Assembly: GCA_036495715.1 (NCBI GenBank) | Contig: DASXML010000071.1 | Coordinates: 1 to 64,000 of the forward strand | DNA: 64,000 bases | Origin: Scandinavium sp036495715 | Lineage (GTDB): Bacteria; Pseudomonadota; Gammaproteobacteria; Enterobacterales; Enterobacteriaceae | Direction of reading: 5' to 3' | In this document: positions 25,135 to 34,434 of the stretch, in pieces | Numbering within the stretch: the stretch's first letter is position 1 | Layout of the letters: every line of letters starts with the position of its first letter | The notes under the pieces: generated by a model | The model's database searches: none | Seen by the model: the letters and a program-made list of their open reading frames with translations, nothing else | Told to the model about the DNA's origin: nothing | Translations under genes and position numbers: made by a program

Positions 25135-26454
25135 ATGTCTGATAACGTTACATCCAATATGCAGTCTTTTACCGATCGCTTCGTGGAGTTTTCGGCGCGC
25201 ATTGCTAACCAGGTTCACCTGCGTTCTTTGCGCGACGCGTTTGCCGGTGTTATGCCCATTTTTATTTTGGCAGGGCTTGCTGTACTGGTGAACAACGTAG
25301 TGTTTCCGTGGATTTTTGAAGGCGACACGCTGGTGCGCTTTAAGGTCTGGGGGGAGGCGATTATCAACGGCACGCTCAATATTGCTGCGCTGCTGATAGC
25401 GCCAATGATCGCATGGTCGTTGGCGCGTAATAAAAACGTCGGTAACCCGGTTTCGGCCGTCGTCATCGCGTTGTGCAGCTTCATTATTATGATGCCAATG
25501 CAGGTGGATATGGTGCCGGTGGGCGGAAAAGTGGCGGTCAGTCTGACGTCCATTCTGACCTTCGCCAATATCGGTTCCACCGGCATTTTCGCCGGAGTGA
25601 TCATCGGCCTGTTAGCGACGGAAATTTTTATTCGTATTGCGCAATTTAAGCGGCTGGAAATTAATCTCGGTGAAAACGTGCCGCCTGCGGTGAGCCAGTC
25701 TTTCTCATCGCTGCTGCCGACGATCATTACGCTGTCGCTGTTTGCGGTGTTTGCCGCGCTGCTCAACAACCTGTTGCACACGGATTTGATTCACCTGATA
25801 ACGACGCTGATTCAGCAGCCGCTGCGGTTGATCAACACCAGCCTGCCGGGCACGATTTTCATCTATAGCTTTGGTAACTTCCTGTTCACACTGGGTATTC
25901 ATCAATCGGTGGTCAACAGCGTAGTGCTGGAACCTTTCCTGCTGATAAACACTAACGAGAACATGCTGGCGTACGCCGCCGGGCAGCCGATTCCGCACAT
26001 CATCAATAATATCTTCGTGCCAACATTCGGCATGGTCGGCGGAACGGGCAGCACCATTTCCCTGCTGATTGCTATCTTCTTGTTCTCGCGCCAGAAAGCG
26101 TCGAAACAGGTGGCTCGGCTGGCCATCACGCCGGGGCTGTTTAACATCAACGAACCGGTGATATTTGGTCTGCCGATCGTGTTTAACGTCCCGTTAATGA
26201 TCCCGTTTGTGCTGCTGCCCGCCATGGGTATCTTCTTTGCGTGGGTATGTACCACGCTCGGTTTAATGTCGCGCTGCGTGGTGATGATCCCGTGGACAAC
26301 GCCGCCGGTTCTGAGCGCATGGCTGGCGACGGCAGGGGATTGGCGAGCGGTCGTGGTTCAGTTGATAATCATCGTCTTTGGTGTATTCTTCTACCTGCCT
26401 TTCCTCAAGATTGCTGAGCGAGTGGCCTTAAGAAACAATGGGATAACAGATTAA
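25135..26454 (+). CDS. PTS EIIC, lactose/cellobiose (CelB) family
   Basis: This roughly 439-residue integral membrane sugar permease of the phosphotransferase system has about ten hydrophobic helices. CelB-type signatures are FAGVMPIFILAGLAVLVNN near the N-terminus and the central GLFNINEPVIFGLPIVFN (about 340-357). No EIIA or EIIB is encoded nearby, so it must borrow those domains from another system such as chb. Start 25135 (MSDNV...) is taken because AAGG lies upstream and the N-terminus then resembles CelB; a GTG at 25114 in the same frame is an alternative. It is followed by the GntR regulator after 14 bases. Confidence 0.88.
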   Translation: MSDNVTSNMQSFTDRFVEFSARIANQVHLRSLRDAFAGVMPIFILAGLAVLVNNVVFPWIFEGDTLVRFKVWGEAIINGTLNIAALLIAPMIAWSLARNKNVGNPVSAVVIALCSFIIMMPMQVDMVPVGGKVAVSLTSILTFANIGSTGIFAGVIIGLLATEIFIRIAQFKRLEINLGENVPPAVSQSFSSLLPTIITLSLFAVFAALLNNLLHTDLIHLITTLIQQPLRLINTSLPGTIFIYSFGNFLFTLGIHQSVVNSVVLEPFLLINTNENMLAYAAGQPIPHIINNIFVPTFGMVGGTGSTISLLIAIFLFSRQKASKQVARLAITPGLFNINEPVIFGLPIVFNVPLMIPFVLLPAMGIFFAWVCTTLGLMSRCVVMIPWTTPPVLSAWLATAGDWRAVVVQLIIIVFGVFFYLPFLKIAERVALRNNGITD

Positions 26455-26468
26455 ATAAGGAAAGGGCA

Positions 26469-27182
26469 ATGGCGGCGAAGTATCTAGCTATCGCGCGAGA
26501 AATCAAGAAGCGGATCATCAGCCAGCGGTATCCCGCCAGCTCGCCGTTGCCCGATCAGTTTGCGCTGGCAGCTGAATTTCAGACCAGCCGCATGACTATT
26601 CAGCAGGCGATTCGTCAGCTGATTGTCGAAGGGCTTATCTACACGCGCCAAGGGCAGGGCACTTTTGTGCGTAAAAACTTCCTCCAGCTTTCGCAGTGGG
26701 ATTTGCCCGGCAGCGACTACTTTGGCGCGACCAAAACCTGGGAGCATTTGGGCACGGTCAGCAGTCAGGTGGTGCGTTTTGAATTACGCTTTCCCAACGA
26801 AAAAGAACAATCTTCCTTGCTGATTAACGCCGATGCGCCGGTCTATGATTTCGTGCGTCTGCGTTTGCTCAACGGCGAGCCAATGTCGCTGGATTCAACG
26901 GTGATGCCGGTGAATCTGGTGCCAGGTCTTAACAAAGGCCATCTTGAAAGCTCGGTGTTTCAGTATGTCGAAACGCTCGGGCTAAAGATTATGGGGTCGT
27001 ATCGCGTGGTGCGCGCCATCAAACCGGGTGAGCTTGAGCTGCAGCATTTGGTCTGTGAAGCCAGCGATCCGGTACTGGAAGTGGAGCAGGTAATTTATCT
27101 GGAAGACGGCACACCGCTGGAATATGCCCATTGCCACTATCGCTACGATCACGGTGGAATTGTCATTGTGAATAATGGCTAA
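26469..27182 (+). CDS. GntR/HutC-family transcriptional regulator with UTRA domain
   Basis: This 237-residue regulator has an N-terminal winged helix (about 5-70, with PLPDQFALAAEFQTSRMTIQQ and GQGTFVRK, the GntR wing). A UTRA ligand-binding domain follows, ending YEYAHCHYRYDHG-like. It is the last gene of the bgl-EIIC set, with AAGGAAAGG as its Shine-Dalgarno. It probably binds the tandem ATGACTAGTCAT palindromes before bgl and responds to a sugar phosphate made during uptake. Its stop overlaps by four bases the stop of the convergent glycosyltransferase gene. Confidence 0.9.
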   Translation: MAAKYLAIAREIKKRIISQRYPASSPLPDQFALAAEFQTSRMTIQQAIRQLIVEGLIYTRQGQGTFVRKNFLQLSQWDLPGSDYFGATKTWEHLGTVSSQVVRFELRFPNEKEQSSLLINADAPVYDFVRLRLLNGEPMSLDSTVMPVNLVPGLNKGHLESSVFQYVETLGLKIMGSYRVVRAIKPGELELQHLVCEASDPVLEVEQVIYLEDGTPLEYAHCHYRYDHGGIVIVNNG

Positions 27183-28018
27183 AAGCTGCCTTCTGGGGCA
27201 CAGGATGCGAAATATTCGTTCGTATCCTGAATGTACAGATCGTTCTGGCAAAGCGTGCTCGCTTTCTTTTTTGTGCCAAAGGTTGAACGTAATTTCTGTA
27301 TAACCGAATAGCTAATTTTTCGTGTGTTTGTCCGGGAAAGACCATATTCATGGTCGATTTCATGAACATGCTTAATGGTCGGGGCGGACACGTAAAGTGG
27401 GGTTTTGGATAGCTGGACGAGTTTGCTAATCCAGATATCATCCGCACGAGGGCACACGGTCATATAATCTTCATTATCAAGGAACATCGGATCGATGTGT
27501 GATTTTTTAAGCACCACACCGCCTAATCCTGTAATGATGTAATTATCCTGTACAACAATGGGCAGGGCAATTAATGGAAATTTTCTATAGGTATCAAGAA
27601 TATTGTTTTTCTTCTTTACTGTTTCCCGCACTCTTGCAGCAACAACGCATTTTTGGTCATAGCGTTCGAAATCAGACAGTAAGCTCTGCGTCCAAAGTTC
27701 GCTATAGATGGCGTCGTCATCCGCATAAATGAGAATGTCTTCATCTGATGCAGCGCGGAGAGCAGGGAAAAGCTTACGATAAGGGCCGGTGTTTTTCACC
27801 CACTTAAAGACCAGGGACGTACCGGTTTTTCTGATTTTTTCAGCCCATGCGGGTTCTTCAGTGATTCCTTCATCACTGAGATAAGCTTCTCTGGATACCC
27901 AAACAACAATCTGATCGACGGGAACTGACTGATTCGCCAAAGACCAAACGGTCTGAGAACAGAGGTACAGGCGCGATTTAGTTGTTGTTAAATTAATACT
28001 TATCATCTTTAAACTCAT
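27179..28018 (-). CDS. Putative glycosyltransferase (GT-A fold)
   Basis: This 279-residue protein has the GT-A sequence SINLTTTKSRLYLCSQTVWSL.. then a DxD-like motif, ILIYADDDAIYS (about 95-106). This is followed by an acceptor-side GLGGVVLKKSHIDP and CPRADDIWISKL. No membrane segment or signal is visible. It is an orphan with no polysaccharide genes nearby, and the codon and base composition is clearly A+T-richer than both neighbours, suggesting acquisition. The start is uncertain: ATG at 28018 has a poor ribosome site and a second ATG at 28006 is possible. It ends with a 4-base convergent overlap with gntR. Donor and acceptor are unknown. Confidence 0.75.
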   Translation of the reverse strand: MSLKMISINLTTTKSRLYLCSQTVWSLANQSVPVDQIVVWVSREAYLSDEGITEEPAWAEKIRKTGTSLVFKWVKNTGPYRKLFPALRAASDEDILIYADDDAIYSELWTQSLLSDFERYDQKCVVAARVRETVKKKNNILDTYRKFPLIALPIVVQDNYIITGLGGVVLKKSHIDPMFLDNEDYMTVCPRADDIWISKLVQLSKTPLYVSAPTIKHVHEIDHEYGLSRTNTRKISYSVIQKLRSTFGTKKKASTLCQNDLYIQDTNEYFASCAPEGSF

Positions 28019-28230
28019 AACCCAATAATAAAACCCGGAGGAATTAGCGCTCTGGATTTACCTCATTGATACAGGCTTCTGGATACTATCATTCACCCAG
28101 ACATTTGTAACTGATAATGAGTGCTATTGGTCGCTGCTTTCACATTGGCATAGCGCAATTAAAGGTGAGGAATCGGACTGGATTTTGAACTATTTGGACA
28201 GATAAAGCTTGTGGCTGAATGCTTCTGGTA

Positions 28231-28265
28231 AAAAAAATACCCCAGTAATAACTGGGGTATTTTTT
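28231..28265. terminator. Bidirectional terminator beyond ldtB
   Basis: The perfect stem ATACCCCAGT / ACTGGGGTAT has a 4-base loop, with A-run on the left and T-run on the right. It would stop ldtB on the minus strand. Confidence 0.9.
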
Positions 28266-28280
28266 ATGCGGAGGTAAAAA

Positions 28281-29201
28281 TCAGTTCAAACGAACCGGCA
28301 TACCTGAGCGATCTTGTACGGCCTGGTCAACCACGGTGCTGTCGACATCGGCCTGACCGGTGATGGCCTGGACAGATTTGTTCAGCGTGATTGGCACGAT
28401 TTCGCCCCCGTTGAACTGGGCGTCAGTCGTTGACAGTGGGTTGTGAACCTCAATGTAGCGGCTGCCGTCTGGCTCAGTCGTTGCTTTAACAGGCTCATCA
28501 ATGAACTGAACACGTGTACCCACTGGCACATTCTGGAACAGGAATTTGATGTCGTCGTTACGCAGACGCACACAGCCGTGGCTTACGCGCAGACCAATAC
28601 CAAAGTTGGCGTTGGTGCCGTGAATAGCGTACAGACGACCAATGTACAGCGCGTACAGACCCATAGGGTTGTCCGGGCCAGCAGGAACAACGGCGGGCAG
28701 CGGGTTGCCGGCTTCGATGTATTCTGCGTGCATTTTGGCGGTTGGCGTCCAGGTTGGGCCGGCTTTTTTACGCTCAACTTTAGTGGTCCAGTTGATTGGG
28801 GTATCTTTACCCAACTGGCCGATACCGATTGGCAACACGATGACCGTGTTGGTGCCCGCCGGGTAGTAGTACAGACGCATTTCGGCGCTGTTAATGACGA
28901 TGCCTTCGTGCGGGGTGTCCGGCAGGATCAACTGCTGAGGAATGTTGAGCACGGTGCCGCCTTTCGGCAGGTACACGTCAATCCCCGGGTTAGCTTCGGT
29001 CATGTTGGACAGGCCCATCTGATACTGCGCAGCGAAATACTCGAGTGGCTGCTTGTTGTCATCAGGGATAGTGATCACCTGATTCTGGCCAATCAGACGG
29101 CTACCGTCGGTTGGCAGAGGATAGGTCACAGCTGATGCAGTGTTGCAAAAGCCTATAACGGCAAAAGCTGCCGCGAAAAGCGTAGATATTTTCATTTTCA
29201 T
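28281..29201 (-). CDS. ldtB: L,D-transpeptidase LdtB (YbiS)
   Basis: This 306-residue periplasmic enzyme links Braun lipoprotein to peptidoglycan. It has a signal peptide (cleavage after ASA, about 24), a LysM-like N-terminal region (about 39-90) and the YkuD domain. The YkuD motif is IHGTN...SHGCVRLRN, with catalytic Cys210 and His194/208. Length is identical to E. coli YbiS and sequence nearly so. It is transcribed alone, with a strong terminator following. Confidence 0.96.
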   Translation of the reverse strand: MKMKISTLFAAAFAVIGFCNTASAVTYPLPTDGSRLIGQNQVITIPDDNKQPLEYFAAQYQMGLSNMTEANPGIDVYLPKGGTVLNIPQQLILPDTPHEGIVINSAEMRLYYYPAGTNTVIVLPIGIGQLGKDTPINWTTKVERKKAGPTWTPTAKMHAEYIEAGNPLPAVVPAGPDNPMGLYALYIGRLYAIHGTNANFGIGLRVSHGCVRLRNDDIKFLFQNVPVGTRVQFIDEPVKATTEPDGSRYIEVHNPLSTTDAQFNGGEIVPITLNKSVQAITGQADVDSTVVDQAVQDRSGMPVRLN

Positions 29202-29429
29202 CTTATGCGAAGTATCGGTGCCACGCAGGCTGTTGTGAGAGAAATGGAACCCTTAATGGGAGCGCATTATATGTGCATTCCACGCCGCAGGGAAATCAGA
29301 TGTGGACGAAATCACATTTTTTTCACCGTATGGCTTCATGCTGACAGCATTCAGAGTGCACGTGCAAGGCGATTTTTATTCCCAATTGTGGCAAAATAGG
29401 CCGTTTGTCACATCTTTTAGGATACTCCC

Positions 29430-31025
29430 GTGTTAGTTACCAGTAACGTCACCATGCAGTTCGGCAGTAAGCCGCTGTTCGAAAACATCTCCGTGAAATT
29501 TGGCGGCGGCAACCGCTACGGCCTGATTGGCGCCAACGGAAGCGGTAAATCCACCTTCATGAAAATTTTGGGCGGCGACTTAGAGCCGTCTCTCGGCAAC
29601 GTATCGCTCGATCCGAACGAACGCATCGGTAAGCTGCGTCAGGATCAGTTCGCCTTCGAAGAATTCTCCGTGCTCGACACCGTTATCATGGGTCACGCTG
29701 AGCTGTGGGAAGTGAAGCAAGAACGCGATCGCATCTACAGCCTCGCTGAAATGAGCGAAGAGGACGGCTATAAAGTCGCTGACCTCGAAGTGACCTACGG
29801 TGAAATGGACGGTTACTCTGCGGAATCGCGCGCGGGTGAGTTGCTGCTCGGTGTGGGCATTCCTGTAGAACAGCATTACGGCCCGATGAGCGAAGTCGCG
29901 CCGGGCTGGAAACTGCGTGTGCTGTTGGCGCAGGCGCTGTTCTCTAACCCGGACATTCTGCTGCTCGATGAACCGACGAACAACCTGGACATCGACACCA
30001 TTCGCTGGCTGGAAAGCGTGCTCAACGAGCGTAACAGCACCATGGTTATCATCTCGCATGACCGTCACTTCCTGAACATGGTCTGCACCCACATGGCCGA
30101 TCTGGACTACGGCGAGCTGCGTGTTTATTCCGGCAACTACGACGAATACATGACGGCGGCCACCCAGGCGCGCGAACGTCTGCTGTCTGATAACGCCAAG
30201 AAAAAAGCGCAAATTGCTGACCTGCAATCCTTCGTCAGCCGCTTTAGCGCCAACGCCTCTAAATCTCGTCAGGCAACCTCTCGTGCCCGTCAGATTGACA
30301 AAATTAAACTGGATGAAGTGAAAGCGTCTAGTCGTCAGAACCCGTTCATCCGTTTCGAACAGGACAAGAAACTGTTCCGTAACGCGCTGGAAGTGGAAAA
30401 ACTCACTAAAGGTTTTGATAACGGTCCGCTGTTTAAAGACATCAATCTGCTGCTGGAAGTCGGTGAAAAGCTGGCGATCCTCGGTACTAACGGCATCGGT
30501 AAAACCACCATGCTGAAAACGCTGGTGGGCGATTTAACGCCAGAGAGCGGTACCGTGAAGTGGTCTGAAAACGTTAAAATTGGCTATTACGCTCAGGACC
30601 ACGAGTATGAGTTCGAAAACGATCTCACCGTATTCGACTGGATGAGCCAGTGGAAACAAGAAGGCGATGACGAGCAGGTTGTGCGTAGCTTCCTGGGTCG
30701 TCTGTTGTTCAGCCAGGACGACATCAAAAAGCCTGCGAAAGTGCTCTCCGGCGGTGAGAAAGGTCGTATGCTGTTCGGCAAGCTGATGATGCAAAAACCG
30801 AACATTCTGGTGATGGACGAACCGACTAACCACCTGGATATGGAATCGATCGAATCGTTGAACATGGCGCTGGAAATGTATCCAGGCACCCTGATTTTCG
30901 TTTCCCATGACCGCGAATTCGTTTCTTCTTTGGCGACCCGCGTGATTGAAATTACGCCAGAGCGCGTTATCGATTTCAGCGGCAACTACGAAGATTACCT
31001 GCGCAGTAAAGGTATCGACGGCTAA
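29430..31025 (+). CDS. ybiT: ABC-F family ATPase YbiT
   Basis: This 531-residue soluble ABC-F protein has two ABC domains and no membrane part. Walker A GANGSGKST (about 34-42) and GTNGIGKTT (about 350) are seen, with signatures and LLLDEPTNNLD / VMDEPTNHLD Walker B motifs. The interdomain linker is rich in charged residues (about 240-310). ABC-F proteins act on ribosomes; YbiT is a translation factor of still-debated specificity. The start is GTG, as in E. coli. A terminator-like stem follows. Confidence 0.95.
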   Translation: MLVTSNVTMQFGSKPLFENISVKFGGGNRYGLIGANGSGKSTFMKILGGDLEPSLGNVSLDPNERIGKLRQDQFAFEEFSVLDTVIMGHAELWEVKQERDRIYSLAEMSEEDGYKVADLEVTYGEMDGYSAESRAGELLLGVGIPVEQHYGPMSEVAPGWKLRVLLAQALFSNPDILLLDEPTNNLDIDTIRWLESVLNERNSTMVIISHDRHFLNMVCTHMADLDYGELRVYSGNYDEYMTAATQARERLLSDNAKKKAQIADLQSFVSRFSANASKSRQATSRARQIDKIKLDEVKASSRQNPFIRFEQDKKLFRNALEVEKLTKGFDNGPLFKDINLLLEVGEKLAILGTNGIGKTTMLKTLVGDLTPESGTVKWSENVKIGYYAQDHEYEFENDLTVFDWMSQWKQEGDDEQVVRSFLGRLLFSQDDIKKPAKVLSGGEKGRMLFGKLMMQKPNILVMDEPTNHLDMESIESLNMALEMYPGTLIFVSHDREFVSSLATRVIEITPERVIDFSGNYEDYLRSKGIDG

Positions 31026-31033
31026 TTGTCAGC

Positions 31034-31068
31034 ACCCCGGCGCGCGCCTGCGTGACCGGGGTTTCTTT
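31034..31068 (+). terminator. Terminator of ybiT
   Basis: ACCCCGG / CCGGGGT stem with a long loop, followed by TTCTTTCTTCATTTTTTC. Confidence 0.65.
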
Positions 31069-31191
31069 CTTCATTTTTTCTTAACTTTTTTAAACCTTTC
31101 AGCAACAACTCACCGATTCAACGCTCTCCCCATTATTTCTGCACAATTCTATGACGAAATAGCGGCTGAATTTTCAGTTGCAGGAGGGGCT

Positions 31192-31506
31192 ATGAGAGAG
31201 TTTTCGTTTTACACAAGCGTGGCTGAACCCACCCTCTATCGTTACCACATCCGGGAATCCGGGCCGGTTTATTACGTGACGATAAGCGTCATGCAGGACG
31301 ATACGCCCGAGCAAGTGATTGGCAGCAAAGTGCTGCGCAACATCACCCGAAATGATGTTATCCACGAATGTTTGTCGCATTGCCGACGCAGGAGTGGGCA
31401 GGCGACGGCGCAGCAGCGAATGGCTCTGCTAACGGGCCTTCGTAACTGGGTGATATGCAGCGTCGCGGTGCTGACGTTTATTCGTCTGATGATGATTAAA
31501 AATTGA
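31192..31506 (+). CDS. Hypothetical 104-residue protein
   Basis: The frame starting MREFSFYTSVAEPTLYRYHI has an excellent ribosome binding site (CAGGAGGGGC directly before ATG). A hydrophobic segment lies near the C-terminus (NWVICSVAVLTFIRLMM, about 84-100), so it may be a tail-anchored or small membrane protein. The cytoplasmic part has paired Cys/His residues (HECLSHCRRR). I do not recognise the family. It lies in the accessory stretch between ybiT and ybiU; the longer open frame from 30946 runs through the ybiT end and is not real. Confidence 0.65.
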   Translation: MREFSFYTSVAEPTLYRYHIRESGPVYYVTISVMQDDTPEQVIGSKVLRNITRNDVIHECLSHCRRRSGQATAQQRMALLTGLRNWVICSVAVLTFIRLMMIKN

Positions 31507-31551
31507 ATTCTGCCTGTCACAAACTGTGTATCTGAACAGGACGACGCTGCG

Positions 31552-31626
31552 ATGATGATTGTGCTGACGCTTCTGAATCTAACGCTTTACTGTGTATTGA
31601 TCGGTTTTTTGATTGCGGTGGTTTGA
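31552..31626 (+). CDS. Possible 24-residue membrane small protein
   Basis: The frame MMIVLTLLNLTLYCVLIGFL with four further residues is almost wholly hydrophobic, a single-helix small membrane protein pattern. ACAGGACG lies about 11 bases upstream as a weak Shine-Dalgarno. It follows the 104-residue gene by 45 bases. It could be a chance frame; there is no homology support. Confidence 0.35.
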   Translation: MMIVLTLLNLTLYCVLIGFLIAVV

Positions 31627-31631
31627 AGGGA

Positions 31632-31660
31632 AAATACCCTGCCAGGGCAGGGTATTGGGA
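31632..31660 (-). terminator. Terminator of the 81-residue exported protein
   Basis: The perfect hairpin TACCCTGCC-AG-GGCAGGGTA is followed on the minus strand by TTTTCCC. Confidence 0.65.
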
Positions 31661-31667
31661 AGCGATG

Positions 31668-31913
31668 TTAATGATGGTGCGGTACGGGGACGGGGAAACC
31701 ATTCTCGGTTGTTGGCGCGCTGGTAAACGTAGCCGGGCCATAAGCCTGCGCAATCGCACCGTCATTATCATCCCCGGAGAAGCGGCTAATGGCGGTCGAT
31801 TTCGTCGAACCCGTCGACTGAACGGCAATTTCAGGAGACTGCTTTTCCTGGAACGCCAATGCGCTGGTGGAACAAAGTGCAAGAGCAATAACAACTGCGG
31901 TAGATACTTTCAT
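31668..31913 (-). CDS. Small exported protein, unknown function
   Basis: This 81-residue protein has a clear signal peptide (MKVSTAVVIALALCSTSALA, cleavage about 20). The mature region is rich in Ser/Thr/Gly with a C-terminal PVPVPHHH. Likely periplasmic or secreted. The histidine tail and low complexity give no family. Its ribosome site (minus strand GAGAGG..) and terminator are plausible, which supports a real gene. It lies in the ybiT-ybiU accessory stretch. Confidence 0.65.
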   Translation of the reverse strand: MKVSTAVVIALALCSTSALAFQEKQSPEIAVQSTGSTKSTAISRFSGDDNDGAIAQAYGPATFTSAPTTENGFPVPVPHHH

Positions 31914-32056
31914 TATGAGAGGTCCGCAAAGTAAGGGGCTCTCTTACGTTATATCCGGCGCACAAAAAACGCCACGCGAGATTACAGCCGTGGCGTACTT
32001 TGTTACAGGTGGACAATAATCTGTTTGCCCCTCCCAAGGGAAGGGCGACGGGAATG

Positions 32057-34420
32057 TTACAGACTCCACTCACTGGAGGCTTTGCCGTTAATCAGCAGTT
32101 GGCGTTTCTCGCCTGCCGGTAACGTCACTTTCAAGGTTTTCCACGCCGAACGGAAATCACCGCGCGGGTTCATTTTCAGGTTGATGGCGCTGCCAGAGCA
32201 CTCCATTTCCCATTCCAGCCACAGCGCTTTGCCGTCTTTGTAGCCCCAGGTTTCACCATCATCTTCAAACAGCAACCCACTGTCGTTGCCCACGCCTTTC
32301 AGCGGGAACAGTTTCAGTTCGCGGTTATCGTCGGCGGCAACATTGACGTGCTTAATACGATCGCTCAGCGGCAGGCCCGCCCCGGCACGCACCAGCAGTG
32401 GCAGTTTTTCCAGCGGCGCGTCAACGGTAATCCACTGCCCGCCGGAGAACCATTCGCCGGTGTAGAAATCATACCAGCCGGTTTCGTTGGCAGGCAGCCA
32501 GACTGGACGCTGACGCTGGCCCTGTTCGACGACGCTTGCCACCAGCAGATCACGGCCCAGCAGGAAGTCATCGCACTCTTCGAAGGTTTGCGCGTCGTGC
32601 TCATGATCGAGGAACGTCGGGCGCAGCATCGGTTCGTCATCGGCATGCGCCTGCCACAGCAGGGTATACAGATAAGGCAGCAGACGGTAACGCAGCTCGA
32701 TGGCACCACGGATTGCCGGGGTGATCGCCGGATACATCCAGGGTTCGTTAACCGTCTGGTCATCATTCCACGAGTGAATGGTAAAGCGCGGATGCATCAC
32801 GCCGTTTTGTACCCAACGCACGAACAGCTCGGCGTCTGGCTTATCGCCGGAGAAACCGCCGACGTCATGACCGACGTTAAACAGACCGGACAAACTCATG
32901 CCAACGCCCATGCGGGTGTTGTAGCGTAGCGTGGCCCAGTTAGTGCGGTTATCGCCACTCCAGGTCTGGACATAACGCTGCATCCCGGCGCAGCCGGAGC
33001 GTGAGATCAGATACGGGCGTTTTTCCGGGGCGAAGCGTTGCTGCGCTTCCATTGAGGCGCGCATCATCAGCAGCGGCATCACTGGACGCACATGCTTGAT
33101 CGCGACTTCCTGACCAAAACCGTGGCAACGTGCTTCGCCGTCCCACACTTCGTATTCGTTGTTATCGTTCCAGGTGGAGTCGATCCCCATTTCCAGTAGC
33201 TGCGTGGTGACGCCTTCTTGCCACCAGGCGACGGTCGCCGGGTTGGTGAAGTCGAGGTGTGAGCCTTCGTCATCCCAGAACACGGAGCGTTCCGGTGCGT
33301 CAGCGTCTGAATCGCGTACAAACAACCCTTTCTCCGCCACTTCGTTATAGCGCGGGTGATCCTGCAACAGGCACGGCTTGATGTTCGCCGCCAGTTTCAG
33401 GCCCGCATCGTGGAACGCTTTGCTCATCACTTTCGGCTGCGGCACTTTGTCGTAGTTCCAGTTGAACACGTAGCGCTTGCCGTTAATCGAGGTGTAACCG
33501 GACGAAAGCTGGAACGAATCGCACGGAATGGCGTGTTCGTCGGCCAGGCGAATAAAGTTCATCAGCTGATTTTGTGCGTCCGGCGCATCGGTATAATGCA
33601 TGGTCGAGCCGCTGTAACCGAGACTCCATTTCGGGCCAAACAGGGTTTTCCCGGTCAGGCGCACGAACGATTTGGTGATGTCCAGGACCCGTTTACCGGT
33701 GAACAGGTAGTAGTCGATATCACCGGCTTCTGCCTGCCAGCGGCGATAGGCGGTGTGATAGTTGTCGAGTTCATTACCCAAATCTAACCAACTGCTGCTC
33801 AGGTTGTCATAGAACAGACCCACGCTGACGTCGTCACGGCGGGTGATGGTAAACGGAATATGTTTGTACAGCGGGTCGGTGCTGGCGGCGTTATAGCCCA
33901 TCGCATCGAGGTTGCGCATTTCGAAGCGCTTACCGGTACGCTGCAAATCACCGGCTTTTTCACCGAGGCCATAGAAACGTTCGTCTTTCTGACGTTTCAG
34001 ATAGTGAGCCACGCCGTCGCCGTGGGCATTCACCAGATAGGCGCTGGTGGGGCGGTCGCCGGTCAGATACTGCCATTCGCCCGCGTCATTACGGTAATGC
34101 CACTCCAGCCACAGCGGCTGATGTACCGTCACACGTAGCTGCGAGGTGCTGATGGTCAGCTGATTGTCGTCTTTCTCCAGCGTCCATGACGGTAGGCTAA
34201 AGCCCGACAGATCGTCACGCGAACGGCCTTCCCATGGCACGTCCTGCCCTGGCGCAATGCTCCAGGTTTTATCGAGTGCCAGTTTGCCCTGGCGTTTGAG
34301 CAGTACGCGGAACAGATTTTCTTCCAGCATGTACAGGCACAAAGTGTGCTGCCCGTCGACGATCAGTTCAACGTGATGGGCGGATTGTTTATCGAAAGTC
34401 CAGTGTTTAAGCGTCTTCAT
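32057..34420 (-). CDS. GH31 family alpha-glycosidase
   Basis: This 787-residue glycoside hydrolase family 31 enzyme has an N-terminal galactose-mutarotase-like beta-sandwich (to about 255). The (beta/alpha)8 domain follows, with nucleophile Asp419 in GIDSTWNDNNEY and acid/base Asp490 in WSGDNRTNW, then C-terminal beta domains. No signal peptide, so it is cytoplasmic. The WNDNNE variant (not WNDMNE) and the FYGLGEKAGDLQRTGKR segment place it among alpha-glucosidase/alpha-xylosidase-like members. It lies 14 bases downstream of an MFS transporter, so uptake and cleavage of an alpha-linked sugar or glycoside is the likely job. The exact substrate is not readable. Confidence 0.9.
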   Translation of the reverse strand: MKTLKHWTFDKQSAHHVELIVDGQHTLCLYMLEENLFRVLLKRQGKLALDKTWSIAPGQDVPWEGRSRDDLSGFSLPSWTLEKDDNQLTISTSQLRVTVHQPLWLEWHYRNDAGEWQYLTGDRPTSAYLVNAHGDGVAHYLKRQKDERFYGLGEKAGDLQRTGKRFEMRNLDAMGYNAASTDPLYKHIPFTITRRDDVSVGLFYDNLSSSWLDLGNELDNYHTAYRRWQAEAGDIDYYLFTGKRVLDITKSFVRLTGKTLFGPKWSLGYSGSTMHYTDAPDAQNQLMNFIRLADEHAIPCDSFQLSSGYTSINGKRYVFNWNYDKVPQPKVMSKAFHDAGLKLAANIKPCLLQDHPRYNEVAEKGLFVRDSDADAPERSVFWDDEGSHLDFTNPATVAWWQEGVTTQLLEMGIDSTWNDNNEYEVWDGEARCHGFGQEVAIKHVRPVMPLLMMRASMEAQQRFAPEKRPYLISRSGCAGMQRYVQTWSGDNRTNWATLRYNTRMGVGMSLSGLFNVGHDVGGFSGDKPDAELFVRWVQNGVMHPRFTIHSWNDDQTVNEPWMYPAITPAIRGAIELRYRLLPYLYTLLWQAHADDEPMLRPTFLDHEHDAQTFEECDDFLLGRDLLVASVVEQGQRQRPVWLPANETGWYDFYTGEWFSGGQWITVDAPLEKLPLLVRAGAGLPLSDRIKHVNVAADDNRELKLFPLKGVGNDSGLLFEDDGETWGYKDGKALWLEWEMECSGSAINLKMNPRGDFRSAWKTLKVTLPAGEKRQLLINGKASSEWSL

Positions 34421-34434
34421 AATTAAACCTACAC

